DNA of 64,000 bases from CSP1-5 sp964348275 (GTDB lineage Bacteria > Methylomirabilota > Methylomirabilia > Methylomirabilales > CSP1-5): positions 62,001-126,000 of the forward strand of contig CAYGBT010000001.1 of the NCBI GenBank assembly GCA_964348275.1. Direction: 5' to 3'. Positions 41,616 through 50,675 of the stretch are shown here, piece by piece. The notes under the pieces are model-generated. The model did no database searches. It had not been told where the DNA came from and saw only the letters and a program-made list of their open reading frames with translations. A program made the position numbers and the translations under genes. Each line of letters starts with the position of its first letter. The first letter of the stretch is position 1.

Positions 41616-42197
41616 ATGAGTCGTCTATCACTGGCGATGATGTGTCTGGTGCTACTGGCCATGGCCGGCTGTGAAAGCACACCGGGGGTTGCGGTGCTCG
41701 GCGGTGCCGTCGGCGGTGGGGCCGCCGAAGCAGAGCCCCCGCTTCCTTCCGGGAGTGGTCTTTCCTCACCCCAGCCTGCTGCCGTTGCCACGCGACGCCC
41801 GTCTGTGATGCAAGAGGCTTTCCCTGTACCGCAACACCTGTACACAAGGGCCTTGAATTCCTTCATGGAGGGAAACTATGACCTCGCCATCCAGGGCTTT
41901 AGGATGTCCGTGACCCTCTTTCCCAAGACGCTGCTTGAAGATTGGGCCCATTTCTGGCTCGCGGAGACATACTATGGTCAGGGGGCCTACATTGAAGCGA
42001 TCCGCCGGTACGATTTGCTGATCGAGAAATATCCTGGAAGTGCAAAGGCTCCAGCCGCATATCTCAAAATGGGCTACGCATACAGAGAACTTGGCGAGGA
42101 GTCGTTTGCGCTCGGCACACTGAAGGAACTCAGGAGGCGATTTCCCAATAGTCGCGAAGCCCGCTTGGCAGTGCCCGCGATTATCGATTTAGAATGA
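41616..42197 (+). CDS. TPR lipoprotein, CpoB/YbgF C-terminal-like
   Basis: 193 residues from ATG 41616. The lipoprotein signal (LAMMCLVLLAMAGC) gives a lipidated cysteine near residue 18, followed by a low-complexity Gly/Pro/Ser linker. From about residue 75 there are tandem TPR-like repeats (ALNSFMEGNYDLAIQGF, AETYYGQGAYIEAIRRY, KMGYAYRELGEESFAL), the tol-pal factor pattern. It probably acts in the periplasm on envelope maintenance. It follows mscL by 32 nt. Confidence 0.78.
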   Translation: MSRLSLAMMCLVLLAMAGCESTPGVAVLGGAVGGGAAEAEPPLPSGSGLSSPQPAAVATRRPSVMQEAFPVPQHLYTRALNSFMEGNYDLAIQGFRMSVTLFPKTLLEDWAHFWLAETYYGQGAYIEAIRRYDLLIEKYPGSAKAPAAYLKMGYAYRELGEESFALGTLKELRRRFPNSREARLAVPAIIDLE

Positions 42198-42301
42198 GAC
42201 GAGTGAGCCTGATCACGTGAAGGGAGGTGATGTCCCTTGATTCTTGCATTGAGATGAAGGGAGAGACGGCACAAACCCACCTGAAACCAAAGGAGGATGC
42301 T

Positions 42302-42712
42302 ATGGATTTCATTGCATCAATGCTTCAGGAACAGGCCCCGCAGCTGATCTCGGGACTCACCGAGAAAGCCGGCCTCAGTCCGGCGGAGGCGGAGCGCTTT
42401 GTTCCCGAAGCCGCGCAGGCCACGGTCGCGGAGCTCCAGAAGTCGGAGGGTCTCAATCTCGGAGAGCTGCTCGAGGGCGGAAACGTGGGATCGCTGCTCG
42501 GCAAGTTGAACGTGAGCGCGCTCGCCAGCAAGGTCGGCATCGGCGAGGCCAAGGCGACGGGTGCCCTCCAGAGCTTCGTGCCTGATTTGCTGGGACTGCT
42601 GAAGTCGAAGGGCGGAGGCGCGGCGGGATTACTCTCGCTGCTCGGCGGCCAGGGAGCAACGGGGGCCTTGCCGGACGCAGGTGAGATGGGAAAAAAGCTG
42701 TTCGGGAACTAG
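42302..42712 (+). CDS. DUF937-like alanine/glycine-rich protein
   Basis: 136 residues from ATG 42302 (AAGGAGG site). A helical N-terminus (MDFIASMLQEQAPQLISGLT, KAGLSPAEAERFVPEAAQAT) is followed by glycine-rich low-complexity sequence (GLLKSKGGGAAGLLSLLGGQ). This resembles DUF937/YidB-like bacterial proteins of unknown function, without a membrane helix. The family assignment is tentative. Confidence 0.6.
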   Translation: MDFIASMLQEQAPQLISGLTEKAGLSPAEAERFVPEAAQATVAELQKSEGLNLGELLEGGNVGSLLGKLNVSALASKVGIGEAKATGALQSFVPDLLGLLKSKGGGAAGLLSLLGGQGATGALPDAGEMGKKLFGN

Positions 42713-42753
42713 CGACTCGGTTACAGAACACGAAAATCACGGGAGGAAGAAAT

Positions 42754-43161
42754 ATGGCGAAGGCCATCGAGGACATTGAGGGCATCGGACCGTCGTACGG
42801 CCAAAAGTTGCGGAGCACCGGGGTCACGACGACGGATGCGTTGTTGGAGTCATGCGCGACCAAGAAAGGACGTCAGGAGCTTTCCGAAAAGACCGGCCTC
42901 AGTGAGACGTTGATCTTGAAGTGGGTGAATATGGCAGACCTCTTCCGAATCAAGGGGGTCGCACGCCAGTACGCGGAGCTGCTCGAGTCCGCGGGTGTCG
43001 ATACGGTAAGAGAGTTTCGAAACCGCAACGCGGATAACCTGGCTGCGAAGATGGCTGAGATCAATCAGCAGAAGCAAATCTGCAAGCAGCCGCCGAGCGC
43101 TCAGGTTGTGGCTGCCTGGGTCACGCAGGCAAAGGAACTTCCACCCATGGTGGAGCACTAG
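42754..43161 (+). CDS. DUF4332 helix-hairpin-helix protein
   Basis: 135 residues, resembling DUF4332. Two helix-hairpin-helix-like motifs are visible: IEGIGPSYGQKLRSTGVTT near the N-terminus and RIKGVARQYAELLESAGVDT in the middle. Such motifs often bind DNA non-specifically; the role of this family is not known. A GGGAGGAAG site precedes ATG 42754, and it follows the DUF937-like gene by 41 nt. Confidence 0.75.
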   Translation: MAKAIEDIEGIGPSYGQKLRSTGVTTTDALLESCATKKGRQELSEKTGLSETLILKWVNMADLFRIKGVARQYAELLESAGVDTVREFRNRNADNLAAKMAEINQQKQICKQPPSAQVVAAWVTQAKELPPMVEH

Positions 43162-43369
43162 CGTCGGCGGGGAGTTGCAGGGGCCCGGGAGTACGGGTCA
43201 ACGGTGGAGCGAGACGGGAGGGGGTGGCCCGTGGACGGGCCGTCCGCGAGATGGGGGATGGCATGGAGGGTTGAACGTGGTTTGAGAGCCGTGGGGTTTG
43301 GCGTGTTCAGGTGCGGACGGGACAGGATACCCCGAGAGCACCTAATGGAACCAATTACTGGAGGCGAGG

Positions 43370-44542
43370 ATGAAAACGAAAATTTTGAGCAAAGCGATTC
43401 TGGGTGCCGGCCTGGCGACCGCCGTTTTGGTCGCAATGGGGTGTGCCAGAACGCCTGTTCGAGCTGATTCCGGCGCGATCGACTTCGAACGCCGGGCGGC
43501 AGAACTGGAAAAGCGGGAAACCAAGCTCGGCGAGCGACAAGCGGCGTTGCAGAAGCTGGAAAGCCAGCTGGGGGCGCGAGAAGCGTCCTTAATGAAGCAG
43601 CAAGCGGAGCTCAAAGAGCACATGAGGAGTCAGCAGTCCGTAACCACGGTGACAGCGAAGGGCGAAACCCTTCTGCCACCGAAGGCCGAGCCTGGTCAAT
43701 GCTTCGCACGGGTCATCATCCCGCCGAAGTACGAAACAAAAACCGAGCGGTTGATGAATCGCGAGGCGACCGAGCGCATTGAGATAATTCCGGCGAAATA
43801 CGAGACGGTAACCGAGCGTGTGTTGGTCGAAGAGGCTTCGGAGCGGCTCGAAGTGATCCCCCCCACCTACGGATGGGTGGAAGAGCGGATACTCGTCAGG
43901 CCTGTCTCAACCAAGTTGGTCACCACTCCACCGGTCTACGAAACGGTTACCGAGCGGATCCTCGTTTCTCCGGCACGCACGGAATGGAAGAAGGGCACCG
44001 GGCCCATCCAGAAGATCGATAAGGCCACCGGTGAGATCCTGTGCCTGGTCGAGATCCCAGCCGTTTATAAGACCGTGACCAAGCAGGTTCTGAAGACCCC
44101 GGCAAGCACGAAGACGGTCGAAATCCCGGCGGTGTACAAAACCGTGAAAAAGCGGGTCATGAAGACGCCACCCCAGACCCGCACCATCAAGATCCCGGCA
44201 AAATTCAAGACCGTGAACGTCACCAAGCTGGTCGAGCCGGCCCGGGAAAAGCGGATTCAAATTCCGGGCGGCTACGTGAACGTTACGAAGCACATGAGGG
44301 TGACGGAAGAACAAGTAGCATGGCGCGAGATTCTCTGCGAGACGAACATCACGCCCGGCAAGATCCGCGAGCTCCAGGCTGCATTGAAACATGCCGGCTT
44401 CAACCCTGGTCCTATAGACGGGGTCCTTGGGACGAACACCATGAAGGCCGTGAACGCGTATCAGCGCGCGAAGGGTTTGCCGGTCGACCAGTACTTGAAC
44501 GTCAGAACCGTCAAGGCATTGGGCGTCAAGCCGGGTCGTTGA
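43370..44542 (+). CDS. Repeat-rich lipoprotein with C-terminal peptidoglycan-binding domain
   Basis: 390 residues. Lipoprotein signal (LATAVLVAMGC), then a coiled coil (residues about 38-90, heptad-rich EKRETKLGERQAALQKLE). The middle (about 115-320) has seven to eight repeats of about 24 residues, each built as P-x-Y-E/K-T-V-T-E/K-R-V-L. The C-terminal 65 residues form a PG_binding_1 domain (IRELQAALKHAGFNPGPIDG, LGTNTMKAVNAYQ). It most likely ties the outer membrane or an envelope scaffold to peptidoglycan. I know no named family for the repeat block. A strong terminator follows. Confidence 0.8.
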   Translation: MKTKILSKAILGAGLATAVLVAMGCARTPVRADSGAIDFERRAAELEKRETKLGERQAALQKLESQLGAREASLMKQQAELKEHMRSQQSVTTVTAKGETLLPPKAEPGQCFARVIIPPKYETKTERLMNREATERIEIIPAKYETVTERVLVEEASERLEVIPPTYGWVEERILVRPVSTKLVTTPPVYETVTERILVSPARTEWKKGTGPIQKIDKATGEILCLVEIPAVYKTVTKQVLKTPASTKTVEIPAVYKTVKKRVMKTPPQTRTIKIPAKFKTVNVTKLVEPAREKRIQIPGGYVNVTKHMRVTEEQVAWREILCETNITPGKIRELQAALKHAGFNPGPIDGVLGTNTMKAVNAYQRAKGLPVDQYLNVRTVKALGVKPGR

Positions 44543-44571
44543 CGCCTCAGTCGCCGTACGGGCTGTTTGGG

Positions 44572-44607
44572 ACAGGGCCATGGGACTCCATGGCCCTGTT
44601 CTTTTTT
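44572..44607 (+). terminator. Rho-independent terminator after the repeat lipoprotein gene
   Basis: Perfect 12-bp stem ACAGGGCCATGG / CCATGGCCCTGT (44572-44583, 44588-44599) with loop GACT, followed by TTCTTTTTT. It closes the 41-44.5 kb gene group. The rest of the 317-nt gap to etfB holds no gene. Confidence 0.9.
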
Positions 44608-44730
44608 GGCAGCAAGCCTTGAAGAAATCACTCGATGAGCGGCTCGCCTTCACCCCGCTTGCCCGTTGCTATGAACTCACCCAGCGTGATAAACTAAATA
44701 ACCTCGCCAAGACCGGTCCTTTTCCAAATC

Positions 44731-44772
44731 GGGAGAATCTCCCTTGACATCTACTCTCCCATTCCGGCATCT
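44731..44772 (+). promoter_or_regulatory. Candidate etf operon promoter with adjoining dyad
   Basis: The 13-nt dyad GGGAGAATCTCCC (44731-44743) is directly followed by TTGACA (44744-44749). The -10 position after 17 nt (44767-44772) is weak. The dyad would overlap an operator position. Confidence 0.4.
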
Positions 44773-44859
44773 TTGTTCCCGATCGACCGATTTCAGATCT
44801 CCTAGCAAGCACTTGGCGTTGAGGGTGTTTCTTTACCGAGACGCTCCGGGGAGGAATTG

Positions 44860-45657
44860 ATGCGCATCGTGCTGTGTCTCAAGCAGATTATTGATCCGGA
44901 GCTTCCTGCCAGTCAGTTCCGGATTGATGCGGGATCAAAGCGGCAACAGCCAAATGGCCATCCACTGGTCATTAGCCCGTACGATGAGAACGCTCTGGAG
45001 GTGGCGCTCAAGCTCAAGGAGCAAACCGGCGGTCATGTGTCGGTGGTGAGTGTCGGACAGGCTTCGGCGGTGAGCGCGCTCCGGAAAGGGCTGGCCATGG
45101 GCGCGGATGAAGCGGCCTTAATCAGTGACCCCGCCATTGAGGGGTCGGATGCTTTCGGTGTTGTCACCGCGTTGGCCAAAGGGATTCAGAAACTCGGTCA
45201 TGCGGACCTGGTCCTCTGCGGCTGTGAGTCCGGGGACTGGGCTGACAGGATTGTTGGCCCCATCCTGGCCGAAACGTTGGGAATCCCGTGTGTGACCTTT
45301 GTGGCGCGGGTTGAGAGACAGGATGGGCGGGTGCTGGTCCATCGCGTCGTCGAGGAGGGGTACGAGATCTGGGAAGGCACGCCACCCTTGCTCCTGACCT
45401 TCCTCAGTGATGAGACAAATACCCCCAGGTATCCAAAAGTCAAAGACATCATGACTGCCTCCCGGAGAGTCATTCCCACATGGTCCGCTAGCGATCTTGG
45501 CCTCGAGGCTTCAAGCGTGGGGAAGGCGATCATCCGAACTGAAGTCCAGGAACTCACTGTCCCTACCCGGGAGTCGCGTTGTGAGCTCCTGGAAGGGGAG
45601 CCAGAGGAGCAAGTTGCGACCCTGATGACGAAGCTCCGAGAGCGAAAGGCGGTTTGA
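44860..45657 (+). CDS. etfB: Electron transfer flavoprotein beta subunit
   Basis: 265 residues from ATG 44860 (GGGGAGG site). Markers: MRIVLCLKQIIDP, ISPYDENALEVALKL, GADEAALISDP, VLCGCESGDWADRIVGPILAE and PRYPKVKDIM. EtfB binds AMP or a second FAD and takes electrons from acyl-CoA or other dehydrogenases. It sits with etfA and the membrane oxidoreductase in one operon (4-nt spacings). Confidence 0.93.
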   Translation: MRIVLCLKQIIDPELPASQFRIDAGSKRQQPNGHPLVISPYDENALEVALKLKEQTGGHVSVVSVGQASAVSALRKGLAMGADEAALISDPAIEGSDAFGVVTALAKGIQKLGHADLVLCGCESGDWADRIVGPILAETLGIPCVTFVARVERQDGRVLVHRVVEEGYEIWEGTPPLLLTFLSDETNTPRYPKVKDIMTASRRVIPTWSASDLGLEASSVGKAIIRTEVQELTVPTRESRCELLEGEPEEQVATLMTKLRERKAV

Positions 45658-45660
45658 GTC

Positions 45661-46641
45661 ATGCTCGGCATCTTTGTACTTGCCAAGGTCGAAAATGAAG
45701 CCCCATCCCGTTCTACGCTTGAGTTGTTGGGAGGAGCTCAAAGACTCGCCGAAGGGCTCCAAGAACCTGTATGTGCCGGTCTGATGGACCAGGGGGATCC
45801 GAGTTCTCTCTACGGCTATGGGATCGAAGTCGTCTATCGGGTGGATCATCCCCTCCTGCAAGAGTACCAGGCTGATTTGAACTTGCTAGCCCTGGAGCGA
45901 ATCGCTCAAACGGCTCAACCTCGTGTCCTGGTTCTGCCGGGAGATTCCTTGGGGCGAGATCTCGCCGGGCGTCTTGCCTATCGGCTGGGGGCGGGCATTA
46001 TCACGGACGTAATCGACATCACCGTGCAGGATTCCGAACGGATTCCTCGCTTTACCCGCCATGCCTATGGAGGAAAGGCCACGGCTGTCATGGTTCCGAA
46101 ATTCTTTCCGGTGGTGGTGACCCTCAAACCCCGAACGTTTGATCCGGCTACACCCTCCAGTAAGAGGGAGGGGAAAGAGATTTCAGTAGAGGCGAGCCTC
46201 GATGCTGCACAGGCTCGAACTCGTCTTGTGGAACGGGTCCAGGAAGAGACCACGGGTGTCAAGCTCGAGGATGCCTCGGTGGTCATATCGGGGGGCCGCG
46301 GACTCGGCGGGCCCGAGGGCTTCAACCTTTTGACGCAGCTGGCACAGACTCTCAGAGGAGCTGTGGGGGCGTCTCGTGCTGCCACCGATGCCGGCTGGGT
46401 CCCATCCTCTATGCAGGTAGGGCAGACTGGCAGAACGGTCAGCCCGGATCTCTACATTGCCGTGGGGATTTCTGGGGCCACCCAACATGTAGCCGGGATC
46501 ACGGGCGCCAAGACGATCGTGGCCATCAATTCAGATTCAGAGGCTCCTATCTTCAAGGTGGCCCACTTAGGAATCGTGGGTGATTACAAGGTTGTTCTTC
46601 CCCCCTTCATTGCGAAGTGCCGGGAATTGATGGGTGGATAA
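45661..46641 (+). CDS. etfA: Electron transfer flavoprotein alpha subunit
   Basis: 326 residues. The C-terminal FAD domain is clear: VVISGGRGLGGPEGF, VGASRAATDAGWVP, QVGQTGRTVSPDLYIAVGIS, GATQHVAGITGAKTIVAIN and GIVGDYKVVLP. It partners EtfB and passes electrons to the next gene product. It starts 3 nt after etfB. Confidence 0.95.
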   Translation: MLGIFVLAKVENEAPSRSTLELLGGAQRLAEGLQEPVCAGLMDQGDPSSLYGYGIEVVYRVDHPLLQEYQADLNLLALERIAQTAQPRVLVLPGDSLGRDLAGRLAYRLGAGIITDVIDITVQDSERIPRFTRHAYGGKATAVMVPKFFPVVVTLKPRTFDPATPSSKREGKEISVEASLDAAQARTRLVERVQEETTGVKLEDASVVISGGRGLGGPEGFNLLTQLAQTLRGAVGASRAATDAGWVPSSMQVGQTGRTVSPDLYIAVGISGATQHVAGITGAKTIVAINSDSEAPIFKVAHLGIVGDYKVVLPPFIAKCRELMGG

Positions 46642-46644
46642 GGC

Positions 46645-48618
46645 ATGGGCCAAGTACCCTCCCGGGAGATCTACTGGAACATTCCGAATCACCTCCTGCA
46701 CTATATTCTGTTCCTGCCTTTCCTCTTCATTTTCCTTTACGGTTGCTATCGAGTTTGGGGTGCCCTCCTCCTGGGCAAGGGGAGGATGCCCATCGGTCAT
46801 ATCAAACAGCGTCTTAAGGCCTTGACCGACCACGCCCTCTTGCAGCGGCGGATTGCAGAGGAGCAATATTCCGGCTTCATGCATCTCGCTCTCTCCTGGG
46901 GGTTTCTCGTCCTCTTTATTGCTACCACCCTCGTCGCGTTCCAGGACTACTTTGGCCTGCCCGTCCTCGAGGGTCCCTTCTACCTCTACTTTATGTCGCT
47001 CACGGTGGACCTTTTCGGTGTGGCGGCGGTCCTCGGAGCGCTGATGGCTCTCGCCCGACGATTCCTTCGCCCACCTGCCCGTCTTGCGGAGCCTCGGGGG
47101 GTTGACGGTTTCAATTGGCTCCTCCTCTTGTTTTTGGCAGTCGGTGTGACGGGATTCCTTGTCGAGGGGCTCCGGATCGCGGCCACCGACGACCCCTGGG
47201 GAGCCTTTTCCCCCGGCGGATGGATCGCGGCGCTCCTCTTCCGGGGCATCGGAATAGAGTATGCGCGGGCCTTTCACCAGGTCCTCTGGTGGGTACACGC
47301 CGCACTGTCGTTTGGCTTTGTAGCAGCGATTCCCTATGCAGGCGTCCTTCATCTCCTCGCCGCACCTGCCAACATCTTCCTTCGGAACTTCGAGCCTTCA
47401 GGCGTCTTGAATCCGTTGGAGGTCGAAGCAGAACGGCTGGGTGCCTCCACAATCCGGGATTTTTCACGGAAAGCGCTTTTGGATCTCTATTCCTGTACCG
47501 AATGCGGCCGCTGCCAGGCTTCCTGTCCCGCGTGGACGACGGGAAAGCCCCTTACCCCCAAGGGAGTTATCCTCGACCTGCGGGACCATTTAAACAAGGT
47601 CTATCGGGGCGAAGATTCACGGCACATGGTGGGCGAAGTGGTCACCGATGACGTTCTCTGGTCGTGCACGACGTGCGGAGCCTGCCACGAAGCCTGTCCC
47701 GTCCTCATCGAACCCATTCCCAAGATCTTGGACATGCGACGGTACCTGGTCATGGAAGAAGCAAGGTTTCCTGAGCAGATGCAAGAGACTCTTCGAAGCC
47801 TGGAGACCCGTGGACACCCGTATCGAGGGGTGAGCGCCGAACGAACCGATTGGGCCAAAGGACTTCGGATTTACGAGGCGGCGAAGCGCAAAGAAGTCGA
47901 CCTGCTGTACTGGGTCGGCTGTGCAGGTGCCTTTGACGAGCGAGGACAACAGGTCACTCGGGCGATGGCGCAGGTGCTGGAAGCGGCAGAGGTGGATTTC
48001 GCCATTTTGGGGAATGAAGAGCGGTGCACGGGGGATCCGGCCCGGCGGATTGGCAATGAATATCTATTTCAGCTTCTCGCCCAGGAGAATATTGCCACCC
48101 TGAGTCGGTATCAAGTGAAAAAAATTCTGACCGCGTGTCCGCATTGCTTCAACACGCTGAAGCATGAGTATCGGCAGTTCGGTGGAGAGTTCGAGGTCGT
48201 CCACCACAGCCAGGTCATCGCACAACTCCTACGGGAAGGATCCCTGGGCCTCCGAAAGCGATTTACCGGGACAGTAACCTTTCACGATCCGTGCTACCTG
48301 GGCCGTCATAATGGAATCTACGATGATCCTCGCGCAGTGATTCATCATTTTCCGGGTTTTCAGCAGGTCGAAATGCCGCGATGTCGCGAAAAAGGGTTCT
48401 GCTGTGGTGCTGGCGGCGGTCTGATGTGGATAGAGGAACGGATCGGTAAACGGGTGAATCTGGAGAGAACGGAAGAGGCCTTGAAAAGCGGAGCAGCGGT
48501 CGTTGCCACCGCGTGTCCCTTCTGCTTGACGATGATGACCGATGGGATCACCGTACACGGCAAGAGTCAGTCGGTGAAGGCCTTGGATCTGGCCGAGCTG
48601 GTGGTCCGTGCCCTTTGA
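46645..48618 (+). CDS. EtfAB:(mena)quinone oxidoreductase, membrane FeS protein
   Basis: 657 residues. N-terminal six-helix NarI-like membrane part (residues about 15-265, with histidines for b-type haem), then two 4Fe-4S motifs (CTECGRCQASCP and CTTCGACHEACP, near 295 and 345), then two CCG domains (GCAGAFDERGQ, CPHCFNTLKHEY; FCCGAGGGLMW). This is the architecture of the EtfAB:menaquinone oxidoreductase, linking acyl-CoA oxidation to the quinone pool. It follows etfA by 3 nt. Confidence 0.9.
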   Translation: MGQVPSREIYWNIPNHLLHYILFLPFLFIFLYGCYRVWGALLLGKGRMPIGHIKQRLKALTDHALLQRRIAEEQYSGFMHLALSWGFLVLFIATTLVAFQDYFGLPVLEGPFYLYFMSLTVDLFGVAAVLGALMALARRFLRPPARLAEPRGVDGFNWLLLLFLAVGVTGFLVEGLRIAATDDPWGAFSPGGWIAALLFRGIGIEYARAFHQVLWWVHAALSFGFVAAIPYAGVLHLLAAPANIFLRNFEPSGVLNPLEVEAERLGASTIRDFSRKALLDLYSCTECGRCQASCPAWTTGKPLTPKGVILDLRDHLNKVYRGEDSRHMVGEVVTDDVLWSCTTCGACHEACPVLIEPIPKILDMRRYLVMEEARFPEQMQETLRSLETRGHPYRGVSAERTDWAKGLRIYEAAKRKEVDLLYWVGCAGAFDERGQQVTRAMAQVLEAAEVDFAILGNEERCTGDPARRIGNEYLFQLLAQENIATLSRYQVKKILTACPHCFNTLKHEYRQFGGEFEVVHHSQVIAQLLREGSLGLRKRFTGTVTFHDPCYLGRHNGIYDDPRAVIHHFPGFQQVEMPRCREKGFCCGAGGGLMWIEERIGKRVNLERTEEALKSGAAVVATACPFCLTMMTDGITVHGKSQSVKALDLAELVVRAL

Positions 48619-48700
48619 TCGGTTCATGGTTCATAGTCTACTGACGACGATCAATTCCTTTTTCGACCCTGAAGTGTGAACCGTGAACCCGGACCGAGGT
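48619..48700. repeat. Degenerate heptamer-repeat pair
   Basis: Left units ggttcat, ggttcat (48621-48635) face right units gtgtgaa, ccgtgaa, cc (48675-48690) across a 40-nt loop. Weakest copy of the family in this window, lying between the oxidoreductase and mutase genes. Confidence 0.5.
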
Positions 48701-48755
48701 CGGGAGTTGCGGGCCTATCGGATTGCAGTGGTCCGATAGGGTAGGAGACCCGCTA

Positions 48756-50456
48756 ATGTCCTTTGATGAACACGAAAAGAAGCGGATCGAGGCGGCGATA
48801 AAGGCATGGGAAGAGCAAGCCCTCCGTTCCGCGTTGGAGAAGTTGCCCGAGCGGGCGCAGGAATTCAGCACCGTCTCGTGGCATCCGATTCGACGGATCT
48901 ATACTCCGTGCGATTTCCCAGACTTTGACTATACCCGCGAGCTCGGCTTCCCCGGCCACTATCCCTTTACTCGGGGGGTCTATCCGACGATGTACCGGGG
49001 TAAGATCTGGACCATGCGCATGTTCGCCGGCCACGGGACCCCCGAGGAGACGAATCGACGGTTCCAGTATCTCTTGGAGCAGGGGCAGACGGGTCTCTCG
49101 GTGGCCTTCGACCTGCCGACGCTCATGGGGTACGACTCTGACCATCCGATGTCACGAGGCGAGGTGGGGAAGTGCGGAGTGGCGATCGATTCTCTGCAGG
49201 ATATGGAGACCCTTTTCAATCGGATTCCCCTCGGAAAGGTAACCACCTCGATGACCATCAATTCTCCTGCGGCGGTTCTCTGGGCAATGTATATTGCTGT
49301 CTGTGAGAAACAAGGGGTTCCCTTCGACCGCATCGGTGGGACCACTCAGAACGATATCCTCAAGGAATTCATCGCGCAAAAGGAGTACATATTTCCCCCC
49401 GCCCCGTCCACGCGCCTCGTCGTGGACACAATTCTCTTTGGGGCGCAGTCTCTGCCTCGTTGGCATCCGCTCAGTATCAGCGGGTATCACATTCGGGAAG
49501 CAGGTTCCACCGCGATTCAGGAATTGGCCTTCACCTTGGCCGACGGCATGGCGTATGTCGAAGCAACCATAAAGGCGGGGCTCAACGTAGACGCCTTTGC
49601 TCCTCGGCTTTCTTTTTTCTTTAATGTCCATAACGATTTCTTTGAAGAGATCGCGAAGTTCCGTGCCGCGAGACGGATTTGGGCACGACTGATGCGAGAA
49701 CGATACGCCGCCCGTGATCCCCGGTCGTGGCTGCTACGGACGCACGCGCAGACGGCGGGATGTGCTCTGACCGCCCAGCAACCCTATAATAATGTGGTCC
49801 GGGTAGCGGTTCAGGCCCTGGCCGCCGTCCTCGGGGGGACGCAGTCACTTCATACCAATGCTTTGGATGAAACGCTGGCGCTTCCGACCGAGACAGCAGC
49901 CACGATCGCCCTACGAACCCAGCAGATTATTGCCCACGAAAGTGGCGTAGCGGACACGATTGATCCTGTGGGGGGATCCTACCTTGTCGAATCCTTGACT
50001 CGTGAGATAGAGGGCGAGACCTGGACCTATCTCCAGAAGATCGATGATTTGGGGGGAATGGTTTCGGCGATCGAGATGGGCTTTCCGCAGCAGGAGATTG
50101 CCGAAGCGTCGTATCGGTACCAGCAGGCGGTCGAGGCGAGGGAAAAGGTGGTGGTGGGGGTGAACCTGTTCGCTGACGAGGGGGAGGAAGCGATCCCGCT
50201 ACTTCAGATCGACACGGAAGAGGCTACCCTCCGGCAGGTGGAGAGGATCCACCAGCTGAAAAAGAGTCGCGACAACGGGAGGGTCGAGCAGACCCTGAAT
50301 GCCCTCCGCGGGGCGACGCGGGGAAAGGACCCGTGGGGTCAAGACCTCCTCATGCCGAGGATCTTGGATGCGGTCCACGCCTATGCGACGCTCGGAGAAA
50401 TCATGGGGGTATTTCGTGAAGAGTGGGGAGAGTACATCGAACCGGCCATCCTCTGA
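48756..50456 (+). CDS. B12-dependent acyl-CoA mutase, large subunit, isobutyryl-CoA-mutase-like
   Basis: 566 residues from ATG 48756 (TAGGAG site). It has the CoA-mutase TIM barrel: GVYPTMYRGKIWTMR, GLSVAFDLPTLMGYDSDHP, GGTTQNDILKEF, QELAFTLADG, TQSLHTNALDE. At the two positions that separate methylmalonyl-CoA from isobutyryl-CoA mutases, this protein has Phe90 (in RMFAGHG) and Gln208 (in FIAQKEY), the isobutyryl pattern, not Tyr and Arg. The B12-binding part is a separate gene (50.7 kb), and a MeaB chaperone follows. So it probably rearranges isobutyryl-, pivalyl- or similar acyl-CoAs. Confidence 0.9.
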   Translation: MSFDEHEKKRIEAAIKAWEEQALRSALEKLPERAQEFSTVSWHPIRRIYTPCDFPDFDYTRELGFPGHYPFTRGVYPTMYRGKIWTMRMFAGHGTPEETNRRFQYLLEQGQTGLSVAFDLPTLMGYDSDHPMSRGEVGKCGVAIDSLQDMETLFNRIPLGKVTTSMTINSPAAVLWAMYIAVCEKQGVPFDRIGGTTQNDILKEFIAQKEYIFPPAPSTRLVVDTILFGAQSLPRWHPLSISGYHIREAGSTAIQELAFTLADGMAYVEATIKAGLNVDAFAPRLSFFFNVHNDFFEEIAKFRAARRIWARLMRERYAARDPRSWLLRTHAQTAGCALTAQQPYNNVVRVAVQALAAVLGGTQSLHTNALDETLALPTETAATIALRTQQIIAHESGVADTIDPVGGSYLVESLTREIEGETWTYLQKIDDLGGMVSAIEMGFPQQEIAEASYRYQQAVEAREKVVVGVNLFADEGEEAIPLLQIDTEEATLRQVERIHQLKKSRDNGRVEQTLNALRGATRGKDPWGQDLLMPRILDAVHAYATLGEIMGVFREEWGEYIEPAIL

Positions 50457-50675
50457 TTGCCCGTTGACGATCCGGAGAAAATGCGGTTTAAGATAATGAA
50501 GACAGCGCCCCGGCGTGAGGGATTCCTGTCTGTGTCGGGGGCACGGCTGGGGTTCGGGGGGCATTTCACACACAAGTCGAGGGAGCGCGAAGTCCACATG
50601 TAGACCCAGACCGACCGGGAACCCCTGAGGCTGCAATCCGGCAGGCGCTCTGTCAGGGGGTAGGGGTCGGAACAA

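Noticed and set aside
50457..50675. Possible cobalamin riboswitch between the mutase and B12-subunit genes
   Set aside because: The B12-box and the GCCACTG core are absent; only G-rich sequence is seen.
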